A stretch of DNA of 19,976 bases from an uncultured Oscillospiraceae bacterium (GTDB taxonomy: Bacteria > Bacillota > Clostridia > Oscillospirales > Acutalibacteraceae). Positions within the stretch are counted from its first letter, which is position 1; every line of letters starts with the position of its first letter. The position numbers were made by a program, and so were the translations under genes. The stretch lies in assembly GCA_900542375.1 (NCBI GenBank), contig UQNI01000037.1:1-19976 (forward strand), given 5' to 3'. This document shows, piece after piece, positions 6,786-13,390 of the stretch. The notes under the pieces are model-generated. The model had not been told where the DNA came from, did no database searches, and saw only the letters and a list, made by a program, of their open reading frames with translations.

Positions 6786-7301
6786 ATGAAATTAGCCAGA
6801 GGGATTGTATCCATTCTAATGTTTATGCTATTGTTTTCGTTTATGAGCTTACCGGTATTTGCAATGCAGACGCAGAGTAATGGAAGAACCGGAAGTTCAG
6901 AGCAATCCAGCGTCGGTTCGAAACAAAATGTGTCAGGAACTATGGAAACAGGCAGTGAGGAAACAACGTCTGTTTCATCTGAGGATTCTACCTCACAAGA
7001 TAACAGCCTTTCTCAAAGCAGTGAGATTTCTCTTCCGGAAGTTTCTGTAGACAGTGAGGCTGCAGGTATTATTTCAAAGGGAACCGATGTAACGCCATCC
7101 AATACCACACAAACTTGGTTGGGAGTTGTATTCTGGATTTGTATTGCAATTGGTATTTTAATTGTTGTTGTGGTGATTGTGGCGGCAACCAGAAAACCTC
7201 CAAAAGGAGGAACCGGTAAAAAGAGATATGAGCGAAAACCTATGACGCCAAAAGGCAAACGAATTTTGAATGAAAAGTATTATCGCAACATTAAAAAATA
7301 A
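6786..7301 (+). CDS. Exported Ser-rich protein with one C-terminal TM helix
   Basis: The product has 171 residues and belongs to no family I recognise. Residues 1-26 are a signal peptide ending 'LPVFA'. Residues about 27-105 are a low-complexity, Ser/Thr/Glu-rich outside segment ('VSSEDSTSQ'). Residues about 112-135 form a strong membrane helix (WLGVVFWICIAIGILIVVVV). The last 35 are very basic and would lie in the cytosol. This type I topology repeats in the 16392 gene. It starts at ATG with GATGAGGA upstream, has its own extended -10 promoter and a strong terminator, so it is not an obvious part of the spoIIP transcript. Confidence 0.8.
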   Translation: MKLARGIVSILMFMLLFSFMSLPVFAMQTQSNGRTGSSEQSSVGSKQNVSGTMETGSEETTSVSSEDSTSQDNSLSQSSEISLPEVSVDSEAAGIISKGTDVTPSNTTQTWLGVVFWICIAIGILIVVVVIVAATRKPPKGGTGKKRYERKPMTPKGKRILNEKYYRNIKK

Positions 7302-7307
7302 TGCAAT

Positions 7308-7340
7308 AAAAAGAGGGGTAAATAAAATACCCCTCTTTTT
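7308..7340. terminator. Intrinsic terminator, bidirectional
   Basis: Perfect 13-bp stem (7308-7320 with 7328-7340), loop AATAAAA, ending in a T run. A run on the left side lets it serve the convergent XRE gene that stops at 7350. Confidence 0.92.
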
Positions 7341-7349
7341 TATTTATAT

Positions 7350-7610
7350 TTATGTTTCAAGTTCGTTGTAAAAATGACCTAACATATCTTTTAAATCAAT
7401 TTCAAGTATCAAACAGAAACATGCCAGTTCGTAGTCTGTTACAAATCTGGCGTTATTTTCTATTTTACTAATCATTTGTTGATCCATGTTCACATTCATG
7501 GTCTGCATTTTAGCGGCAAGTTGGCTTTGAGATAAGTTCTTTTTCATTCTGTAAATTTTTAAGTTGGTGCTGATAATATTTTTATTCTTTCCGTAAATAA
7601 TTTTCTTCAT
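7350..7610 (-). CDS. Small XRE-family (HTH_3) regulator
   Basis: This 86-residue DNA-binding protein is almost only a helix-turn-helix domain. Residues about 28-55 ('LSQSQLAAKMQ' to 'QQMISKIENNARFV') are the two recognition helices, and the last helices read 'ELACFCLILEIDLKDML'. An insertion between the helices, 'TMNVNMDQ', and the 'RFVTDYEL' phrase are shared with the 18812 regulator, so the two are paralogues. The start is ATG with GGAG 8 nt upstream. A widely spaced 14-bp inverted repeat upstream (7628-7684) suggests autoregulation. No toxin, phage or other partner gene lies beside it. Confidence 0.85.
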   Translation of the reverse strand: MKKIIYGKNKNIISTNLKIYRMKKNLSQSQLAAKMQTMNVNMDQQMISKIENNARFVTDYELACFCLILEIDLKDMLGHFYNELET

Positions 7611-7627
7611 GTTGAACGCTCCACGTC

Positions 7628-7684
7628 TATATAACGTATTTTACTTGACTTTAGCATATGTTTTTCAATGAAATACGTTATATA
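7628..7684. promoter_or_regulatory. Spaced 14-bp inverted repeat, candidate operator
   Basis: TATATAACGTATTT (7628-7641) is repeated exactly in reverse complement at 7671-7684, with 29 nt between the arms (43 bp centre to centre). It lies in the promoter region of the minus-strand XRE gene. Two dimers on the arms could loop or close the promoter between them. Confidence 0.65.
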
Positions 7685-7997
7685 AACGTAATTTGATGAA
7701 GCTGATTTAAAATAATGATGTTTGTTTATTCATTCGGTAAAAAATATGAGATAATTGAATGGTTCATCAAGTATTATGTTATACAGTACTTATTTTTATA
7801 TCAGAAAGTTTATTTTCATGTTGAGAAATTACAGAAATAATGATATTTATAGGAGTAGTTCTATCAAACAGGCAATAGTGAAAAATTTTAACATATAGAG
7901 GTTGAAAAACACTGATATTATTTATTGCAAATATAGATTATTTTATACATTTTTTCTAAAAATAGGAAGTGAGAGATAACATATAACCAGATATTTA

Positions 7998-8033
7998 AAA
8001 AGAGGTAATTGTAAAATTACAATTACCTCTTTT
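7998..8033. terminator. Intrinsic terminator of the 8056 XRE gene
   Basis: Perfect 17-bp pairing of 7998-8014 with 8017-8033. The distal part of each arm carries the AGAGG/CCTCT GC pairs, and a T run follows on the minus strand. Confidence 0.85.
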
Positions 8034-8055
8034 GATTGTTCATATGACGAAAAGA

Positions 8056-8325
8056 TTAGGAACTTTTCTTTTGTTGTGATGTTTCCATAGATGTATCTAC
8101 ATTTAAATCGGTTAATTGAATTGGGGTATCAGAAAATCCTAATATAAAATCGGCACTGACATTGTAGTACTTGCATAGTTTAATCAAACAATCAATCGTC
8201 ATGTGTCTGCGTTTTTTCTCCCAATGTCCTACGGTAGAATCAGACACATCACATAAAAGGGCAATATCTTTTTGCCCCTTTTTATTTTGTATACGCAGTT
8301 CTTTTAATCTATCGCGATAATCCAT
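8056..8325 (-). CDS. XRE-family (HTH_3) regulator, Cro/C1 type
   Basis: An 89-residue protein. Residues about 6-60 form a typical Cro/C1 domain: 'RLKELRIQNKKGQKDIALLCDVSDSTVGHWEKKRR', then 'LIKLCKYYNVSADFILGFSD'. The C-terminal 25 residues are polar and probably flexible. AGAGGTG 5 nt upstream supports the ATG. The upstream region is striking: a near-exact tandem duplication of its own promoter and dyads (8347-8548), so strong autoregulation is likely. The nearest gene on the same strand is a DUF885 lipoprotein about 410 nt upstream; there is no toxin or metabolic partner. Confidence 0.88.
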   Translation of the reverse strand: MDYRDRLKELRIQNKKGQKDIALLCDVSDSTVGHWEKKRRHMTIDCLIKLCKYYNVSADFILGFSDTPIQLTDLNVDTSMETSQQKKSS

Positions 8326-8345
8326 GGTATCACCTCTTTGAAAAG

Positions 8346-8374
8346 ATTATAACATAAAAGAAATTGAATCACAA
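8346..8374 (-). promoter_or_regulatory. Promoter P1 of the 8056 XRE gene
   Basis: On the minus strand TTGTGA, 17 nt, TATAAT with TG one base upstream (extended -10). The dyad AGAAATTG-AATCA-CAATTTCT (8359-8379) covers the -35 and part of the spacer, a natural site for repression. Confidence 0.72.
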
Positions 8375-8548
8375 TTTCTAACAAATAAACGTTACAACGT
8401 TCTTAACAACAAACAAAATTTCTAATTTTGAATTTGTTGAAAGGTTGTTATAACATAAAAGAAATTGAATCACAATTTCTAACAAATAAATGTTACAACG
8501 TTCTTAATTAACAAACAAAATTTCTAATTTTGGAAAAGTTGCTATAAC
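8347..8548. repeat. Tandem ~101-bp duplication of a promoter/operator
   Basis: The sequence from 8347 recurs from 8448 with a 101-bp period. The first 43 bases are identical. After one C/T difference, 16 more match, then after a small change another stretch with the dyad CAAAATT-TCT-AATTTTG matches. The second copy loses about 7 bases at its far end. Each copy has the dyad AGAAATTG/CAATTTCT, a GTTACAACGTTCTTAA site and a -35/-10 pair. Confidence 0.9.
8447..8475 (-). promoter_or_regulatory. Promoter P2, duplicated copy of P1
   Basis: The second repeat unit carries the same TTGTGA and 17-nt spacer, with the -10 changed to TATAAC. Its message would run through the whole proximal unit before reaching the XRE gene. 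Confidence 0.5.
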
Positions 8549-8714
8549 ATAGATGATTTAAAGCATTTCCTAACGGAAAAATTTTCATTTTGCTACCAAT
8601 AGGAAAGTGTGATAACAATATTAATTTGCCCAGTAATTTTATAAGACAAACTACCTTATAAAACATTATAAATGTTAACATAATATTTATAAAAAAACTA
8701 TCTAAAAGGTGATT

Positions 8715-8738
8715 ATAATTAACAACGTTGTTAATTAT
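8715..8738. repeat. 24-nt perfect palindrome at DUF885 gene end
   Basis: ATAATTAACAAC (8715-8726) is followed directly by its reverse complement (8727-8738). The core TTAACAACGTTGTTAA matches the GTTACAACGTTCTTAA sites at 8391-8406 and 8492-8507 at 13 of 16 positions. It overlaps the stop codon of the minus-strand gene (8735-8737). No T-tract follows, so an operator is more likely than a terminator. Confidence 0.7.
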
Positions 8739-10513
8739 TTATTTTTTTCCACATAAGCATCTATATGCTGCTGTACAACTTGAAATGGAGCTATTCCACT
8801 TTCCAGTAAAGCTGTGTGGAACTCTTTTTCATGAAAGCGACTTCCAAGCACCTGTTGTGCGTCCTCTTTCATGTTTATAATTTCATGATATCCCACATAA
8901 TATGGCTCAAATGCAGCAGGATTTGCCTGTAATTGAGCGTATTGCGTCTGGATGGATGCATCGTCCAGAGAAAATCCTTTTGATTCCATAAATTCTTTGA
9001 ATTCCTCGACTGACCAGCCATCATAATGGATGCCGATATCTGCCAGAATTATCATACAGTACGTTGCCAACTCATTTTCTTTATATGCTTCCAAAAGTGT
9101 TTGGTCTACTCCATCAAGATACGAGAGCGCTTCATATTGGGCATAGACGGCATATCCTTCCGTATACGCGCTGATATTGGAAAGAGCCTTAATATAGTTG
9201 CTTCCTACATTTTCATACATATATGCATATTGGTACATGTGCCCCGGAAAGCCTTCATGTGCTACTGTTGAAAAGGTAGAAATAGAGGACACATCATTGG
9301 AGATAGGGTTCACACGCAATTGTTTTACGGAATCTCCATCCAATGTTGGAATATTGAAATAAGCAGTTACACCGGACTTAGAAGCCAATTCTTCATTCAT
9401 ATTTTCAATATGATAATTTAAATTGCTCACAGGCGGAAACTCTTCGGAGATAACGTTTTTCATATCATCTAATATATCAGTATAGCTGAGGTATCCTGTC
9501 TTGGGAAGCGTATTAGAAATTAACGGTTCTACGGATTCAGGGTTGCTGATAACAATTTTTGCACAGTTATATAAGTGTGTGCTGAATGCTTCTTCCATCA
9601 TTTCTCTGATATCTTCAACAGATTTATTGCTTCCAATGCTCTGTTGCAGAAGGAGCTCATAATACTCCTTGCCATATTTAAATTTTGCAAGCCCTTCTGT
9701 ATTGTTTCGGCCGGTTTTCTGAAAAGTCTCCATTGTAGAGCGAATGCTTTCAAATGCAGGTAAAAACGAAGAAGAAAAGGCTTCTTTTAATTGACTTTTG
9801 TATTTTTCGGTTTTTTCTGTATCTAATGACAATTGTTCTACACTGGTATTCATAGATGCCAGTATCGCACTGTTCTCTCCGGGCTGTAAAATACTGTCAC
9901 AATATTCAATAATTGATTCTAAATCCAGCATTAACAGCCCATTTTCTTCTTGTTTCTTTGTATATTCCAATACACTTTCTACATAGGGTTTTGTGTCGTT
10001 TAACAAAGTGATTAAATCTTGTACATCTTTTTCATTTCGTACTTGCCAGTCTGCAAATAGAGTGGGAAGTTGAAATTGAATTCCACTCATGCTTTCAAAA
10101 TAGGAGCCGTAATAGTCGAATTTTTCGTTGCTCAGCTTTTGGGATAAAGAAGCCTGATATTCGTAAATATCATAGATATCTTTTTGTTCCTCAGTCAAAG
10201 CATTACGATGAAATTGTTGAAATGTGTTGTAAGCATTATCACTATCTTGAGCTGTTACTATTTCTCCGTCACTGTTTGGGCGAGCGCCTAAACTTACTTC
10301 TGTTTTACTTAAATCTATTCCAAACGATTCCGGATTTTGCATGTATATATGAGTCGCGACATAATCATTTTCCATAGTTTTTACAAATTCTTGCTGGATG
10401 AATTGGTCAAACTGTTTTTGTTCCTGAGAAGCATCTATTTGCTGACATCCAACAATAGAACATGCCAGGATGAATACGAAAGATAGTAAAGAAAATCTTT
10501 TTATCATTTTCAT
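8735..10513 (-). CDS. DUF885-family zinc peptidase lipoprotein
   Basis: A 592-residue protein with a lipoprotein signal peptide: MKMIKRF, a hydrophobic core, and the lipobox I-V-G-C at C23. It should be anchored on the outer face of the membrane. The body is helical and has 'AHEGFPGHMYQ' (H419, E420, H425), matching the HExxPGH metal site of DUF885, followed by 'TEGYAVYAQ' with E452 as the likely third ligand. The second position after PGH, usually H, is M here. DUF885 proteins are gluzincin-like carboxypeptidases of mostly unknown substrate. ATG 10513 has AAGGAG 9 nt upstream, and a good promoter lies at 10544-10572. Length fits the family. Confidence 0.9.
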   Translation of the reverse strand: MKMIKRFSLLSFVFILACSIVGCQQIDASQEQKQFDQFIQQEFVKTMENDYVATHIYMQNPESFGIDLSKTEVSLGARPNSDGEIVTAQDSDNAYNTFQQFHRNALTEEQKDIYDIYEYQASLSQKLSNEKFDYYGSYFESMSGIQFQLPTLFADWQVRNEKDVQDLITLLNDTKPYVESVLEYTKKQEENGLLMLDLESIIEYCDSILQPGENSAILASMNTSVEQLSLDTEKTEKYKSQLKEAFSSSFLPAFESIRSTMETFQKTGRNNTEGLAKFKYGKEYYELLLQQSIGSNKSVEDIREMMEEAFSTHLYNCAKIVISNPESVEPLISNTLPKTGYLSYTDILDDMKNVISEEFPPVSNLNYHIENMNEELASKSGVTAYFNIPTLDGDSVKQLRVNPISNDVSSISTFSTVAHEGFPGHMYQYAYMYENVGSNYIKALSNISAYTEGYAVYAQYEALSYLDGVDQTLLEAYKENELATYCMIILADIGIHYDGWSVEEFKEFMESKGFSLDDASIQTQYAQLQANPAAFEPYYVGYHEIINMKEDAQQVLGSRFHEKEFHTALLESGIAPFQVVQQHIDAYVEKNK

Positions 10514-10543
10514 ATCTTCTTGCTCCTTTATCTTTGTAACTTC

Positions 10544-10572
10544 ATTATACTCACTTTCATAATGCGAAGCAA
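10544..10572 (-). promoter_or_regulatory. Promoter of the DUF885 lipoprotein gene
   Basis: On the minus strand TTGCTT, 17 nt and a perfect TATAAT. The predicted start is near 10537, ahead of the AAGGAG site. Confidence 0.6.
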
Positions 10573-10698
10573 TATTGTAAAAAGGATACCGTCAAATGTT
10601 CCAATGAATCTGGCACTCTGATAACACGTTATTCTTATTTTATTCTAACCTAACCTTACATTCCTTATGATTCATTTTTAGCGAAGATGCAAAAATAC

Positions 10699-10769
10699 TA
10701 CTAAAAGTATGATTTTGGGTTGATTTCCTACTTAAAGTGTGATATCTTGTTATTATCCTACTAAAAGTA
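10699..10769. repeat. Three TACT-N3-AGTA sites phased at 30 bp
   Basis: TACTAAAAGTA at 10699-10709, TACTTAAAGTG at 10729-10739 and TACTAAAAGTA at 10759-10769 start exactly 30 bp apart. The first two are followed by TxTGAT. Each is a near-perfect dyad with a 3-nt centre. The 30-bp step is close to three helical turns, so all sites face the same side of the DNA. They end just before the GGAGGAGG site of the next XRE gene and are its likely operators. Confidence 0.8.
10720..10748 (+). promoter_or_regulatory. Candidate promoter inside the repeat array
   Basis: TTGATT (10720-10725), 17 nt, TATCTT (10743-10748); each box is 4 of 6. The second operator copy lies in the spacer, so occupancy would block the polymerase. 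Confidence 0.4.
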
Positions 10770-10785
10770 GGGAGGAGGAATAGAG

Positions 10786-11010
10786 ATGGCATATAGAAGA
10801 ATCAATTATTATCGCATACTGAGTATGAATGTATCGGGCTATCGAAAATTAAGAGGTTGGAACCAATATGAATTGGCGGAAAAGCTTCATATCAGCCGGA
10901 CGTATCTCAGTATCATTGAAGCTCCAAACATGAAAGTAAATATTTCATTGGAAATTTTAATTGCATTATCAGAGCAATTGGACGTACCATTACCAAAACT
11001 GTTTGAATGA
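10786..11010 (+). CDS. Small XRE-family (HTH_3) regulator
   Basis: This 74-residue protein is a bare Cro/C1 domain: 'SGYRKLRGWNQYELAEKLHISRTYLSIIE' at about 17-45 and 'LEILIALSEQLDVPLPKLFE' at the end. The first 15 residues are an extra N-terminal stretch (MAYRRINYYRILSMN), and an in-frame ATG at residue 14 could also start the domain. The GGAGGAGG before ATG 10786 favours the longer form. It is preceded by three phased operator-like sites. The decarboxylase gene downstream has its own promoter, so the regulator appears to be transcribed alone. Confidence 0.85.
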   Translation: MAYRRINYYRILSMNVSGYRKLRGWNQYELAEKLHISRTYLSIIEAPNMKVNISLEILIALSEQLDVPLPKLFE

Positions 11011-11042
11011 TGGTTATATCAAAGGATTGTTTTAAAATTTGC

Positions 11043-11071
11043 TTGAAAACAAACTTGTTTCATAAGATAAT
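11043..11071 (+). promoter_or_regulatory. Promoter of the decarboxylase-holB-ricT block
   Basis: TTGAAA (5 of 6), 17 nt, GATAAT (5 of 6). The start would be near 11078, just ahead of AGAGGAG and the ATG at 11101. Confidence 0.7.
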
Positions 11072-11100
11072 AAGGTCAAGTAAAGAAGAGGAGAACACAT

Positions 11101-12441
11101 ATGTCGAATCAAACACCATTATATTCTGCTTTGGTGCAGCATCATCGTCTTGGAAGATCTGCTTTTCATACGCCGGGGCATTCAGGAAAGCCGATTTCTC
11201 AATTGAATCATTTACTGCAATTGGATGTAACTGAACTGCCGGATACAGACAGTCTGTTCGAGGCAGAGCACGCGATTTTACAAGCGGAACGTCATGCTGC
11301 ACAAGTATTTGGGACAGCACGTACCTTATTTTCTGCCGGAGGCTGCACTTTATGTATTCAGGCAATGCTGCGTCTTGTTTCGGCTGACAGCAATAAAAAA
11401 ACAATTTTAACGGATCGTATCCTTCACCGCAGTGCTGTCAATGCTATGGCATTGCTTGACTTAAATCCTGTTTGGCTCCTGCCAAGAGCAGATGCAGGAC
11501 TTGGTTTCCCCGGAAGGATTCATCCGGACGATGTAGAATCCCTTTTAAAACAATATCCGGATACTGCGGCGGTATATATTACCAGTCCCGATTACTTTGG
11601 TGTTTTGTCCGATATCAGAAGCATTTCAGAAGTATGTCACCGTTATCATGTGCCGTTATTGGTAGACAATGCACATGGTTGTCATTTGTTTTTAATGCCT
11701 GAACATTTACATCCGATTCATCTTGGGGCCGATATTACTGCTTGTTCTGCTCATAAAACTTTGCCTGTTTTGACAGGAGGCGCTTTTTTGAATATGGCGT
11801 CTGATACGTATGCAGCAAATGCAAAAGACGCAATGGCGCTGTTTGGTTCTACAAGCCCTTCCTATCCTATTATGGCTTCTTTGGATTTATGTATGCAGTG
11901 GGCAGAAACAAAAGGGAAGAATGCTTATTTACAATTGCAGAAGCGTGTTGTAGATATTAAGAAAATAGCAGCTGCAAAAGGAATTGCTGTGCCTTTAGGA
12001 GAAACGGACCCTGTACGTATCACTCTGCAAACTGCATCATTAGGGATTACGGGAGAAGAGGCTGCCGAAATTTTCCGAGCTCACTTTGTAGAACCTGAGT
12101 ATGCAGATAATGCGAATCTTGTTTTAATCGCAACACCTTTCCATACTGAGCAAGATTTTTTACGGGTAGAGCAAGCAATTCAGGCACTGCCCAACAGAAC
12201 GCCGTTAAAACTCAATGCAGTTCTTCCGTCATTGCCAAATTCCGTTATGTCAGTACGGCAGGCTGTATTTTCCGCGTGGGAAGAAATCAATTTGGAAGAC
12301 AGCATTGGCAGAATTGCTGCAACTACTGCTTGTCCGTGCCCTCCGGGTGTGCCCGTTGTTATGCCGGGAGAAATGATTACAGAAGAAATTGTGATGTTTT
12401 TAAAGAACTATAGATTTCTGACTATAAAAGTGGTAAAATAA
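11101..12441 (+). CDS. Orn/Lys/Arg decarboxylase-family PLP enzyme (YaaO-like)
   Basis: This 446-residue cytosolic protein is a fold-type I PLP enzyme. The family opening 'FHTPGHSGK' is at 22-30 and 'TELPDTDSLF' at 44-53. The cofactor aspartate and histidine are in 'VDNAHG' (D189, H192), and the Schiff-base lysine is K219 in 'SAHKTLPVLTGG'. The C-terminal 'CPCPPGVPVVMPGE' is the family's closing motif. Members decarboxylate arginine, lysine or ornithine for polyamine synthesis; the substrate is not clear here. It sits where yaaO stands in Bacillus, 49 nt before holB, but the tmk gene normally between them is missing. AGAGGAG 7 nt upstream supports the ATG. Confidence 0.92.
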   Translation: MSNQTPLYSALVQHHRLGRSAFHTPGHSGKPISQLNHLLQLDVTELPDTDSLFEAEHAILQAERHAAQVFGTARTLFSAGGCTLCIQAMLRLVSADSNKKTILTDRILHRSAVNAMALLDLNPVWLLPRADAGLGFPGRIHPDDVESLLKQYPDTAAVYITSPDYFGVLSDIRSISEVCHRYHVPLLVDNAHGCHLFLMPEHLHPIHLGADITACSAHKTLPVLTGGAFLNMASDTYAANAKDAMALFGSTSPSYPIMASLDLCMQWAETKGKNAYLQLQKRVVDIKKIAAAKGIAVPLGETDPVRITLQTASLGITGEEAAEIFRAHFVEPEYADNANLVLIATPFHTEQDFLRVEQAIQALPNRTPLKLNAVLPSLPNSVMSVRQAVFSAWEEINLEDSIGRIAATTACPCPPGVPVVMPGEMITEEIVMFLKNYRFLTIKVVK

Positions 12442-12444
12442 ATT

Positions 12445-12463
12445 ATTACGGGTTATCCGTAAT
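12445..12463 (+). other. Small hairpin before the holB ribosome binding site
   Basis: ATTACGG (12445-12451) and CCGTAAT (12457-12463) form a 7-bp stem with a 5-nt loop in the 49-nt gap between the decarboxylase and holB. No T-tract follows, so it is not a terminator. It could mark a processing site or tune holB translation. Confidence 0.5.
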
Positions 12464-12490
12464 CATTCATAGAAAGGGAGGGCCTGATAC

Positions 12491-13360
12491 ATGCTGAATT
12501 TAGAACAATGTACTGTTTCCGAACCGGTCAAAAGAATGTTGGACACAATGTTTGTGCAAAAGCGTGTACCTCAGGCTCTCATCATTGAAGGAGATCATAC
12601 CAAGACGACAGAACTGGCACGCGTACTTGCTTCCGGATTGGTTTGTCGGTCGCAAGACAATAAACCGTGCGGAACGTGCAGCAGTTGTATCAAAGCACGT
12701 GCCGGTTCTCACCCTGATATTTATTTGGCAGAAGGCGGCCTGACGCCGCGTTCATTTAAGGTTGAGGCTATACGCGCAATTCGCAGTGATGCGTATATAC
12801 AATCTCAGGAAGGCGGATGTAAAGTATATTTGCTGTTTCGTGCGGAAAGTATGTCTGCGGAAGCACAAAATGCTTTGCTGAAAGTATTGGAAGAGCCTCC
12901 GGCCGACACTGTATTTATACTTACTTGTCTTACAGCAAACCGCTTGCTGCAAACCATTCGTTCACGTTCTCAGATAATTACTTTAGAAGATGATGCAGAG
13001 GAAAATCCGGAAGCCGTACGAATTGCAGGAGAGATTGCGCAGGCGTTAATTCATACGAAAGAAATAGAAATACTGCAGGCAACAGCGCCTCTTATTAAGG
13101 ATAAAGATTTGCTAAAAGAGGTATTAAATCAGTTAACACTTATATTTCGTGATGCATGTATACAGCGTGCAGGTGGAAGCAGCTATTTATCGACTCAGAC
13201 AGAGCAAGTAAACGCTTTATGCCGCGCAATACCAAAAGCGAAATTATTTCAGCTGGGACAAGTAGTAACCGAAATACAAAATGCTATGGTCTTTAACGCA
13301 AATATGACAATTCTGGTAACGCTGCTATGCACAAAACTGCGTACAGCAGCAGGCAGATAA
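12491..13360 (+). CDS. holB: DNA polymerase III subunit delta'
   Basis: Delta' is the stator subunit of the clamp loader that puts the beta clamp on DNA. The protein has 289 residues. Domain I shows a degenerate P-loop ('EGDHTKTTEL'), as usual in delta', and a zinc module C52-C60-C63-C66 ('CGTCSSC'). It also has 'YLLFRAESMSAEAQNALLK' with 'LEEPP', and sensor I 'ILTCLTANRLLQTIRSRS'. The SRC motif reads S158-R159-S160, so the usual cysteine is a serine. The rest is a divergent C-terminal oligomerisation domain. It starts at ATG behind GGGAGG. It is followed by ricT after 30 nt, the order found in Firmicutes. Confidence 0.94.
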   Translation: MLNLEQCTVSEPVKRMLDTMFVQKRVPQALIIEGDHTKTTELARVLASGLVCRSQDNKPCGTCSSCIKARAGSHPDIYLAEGGLTPRSFKVEAIRAIRSDAYIQSQEGGCKVYLLFRAESMSAEAQNALLKVLEEPPADTVFILTCLTANRLLQTIRSRSQIITLEDDAEENPEAVRIAGEIAQALIHTKEIEILQATAPLIKDKDLLKEVLNQLTLIFRDACIQRAGGSSYLSTQTEQVNALCRAIPKAKLFQLGQVVTEIQNAMVFNANMTILVTLLCTKLRTAAGR

Positions 13361-13390
13361 TACAACATTTTACATGTATGGGAGGGTAAA

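Larger units (their letters stand above)
7611..8055. other. Gene-free spacer between two XRE genes
   Basis: About 445 bases, very AT-rich, without a convincing gene. It holds the inverted repeat at 7628-7684 at its left end and the terminator of the next regulator at 7998-8033. In between, only short chance reading frames without ribosome binding sites were found. Confidence 0.55.
8326..8734. other. Gene-free repeat-rich regulatory region
   Basis: About 410 bases without a gene. It contains the tandem 101-bp promoter/operator duplication (8347-8548) and a decayed third partial copy from about 8542. It also has small dyads TTTCC-TAAC-GGAAA (8566-8579) and AACATT-ATA-AATGTT (8662-8676), and the start of the 24-nt palindrome at 8715-8738. 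Confidence 0.7.

Noticed and set aside
7350..8325. XRE genes as antitoxins of toxin-antitoxin pairs
   Set aside because: No toxin-like frame (HigB, RelE, HipA, HicA or similar) overlaps or abuts either gene; the flanking DNA is non-coding.
8347..8548. Tandem repeat read as a CRISPR array or replication iterons
   Set aside because: Only two full units of about 101 bp with no unique spacers, no cas or rep gene nearby, and the units contain promoter boxes for the adjacent gene.
11060..11404. Minus-strand frame over the decarboxylase start
   Set aside because: Antisense to the PLP enzyme's conserved N-terminus and promoter; no start signals.
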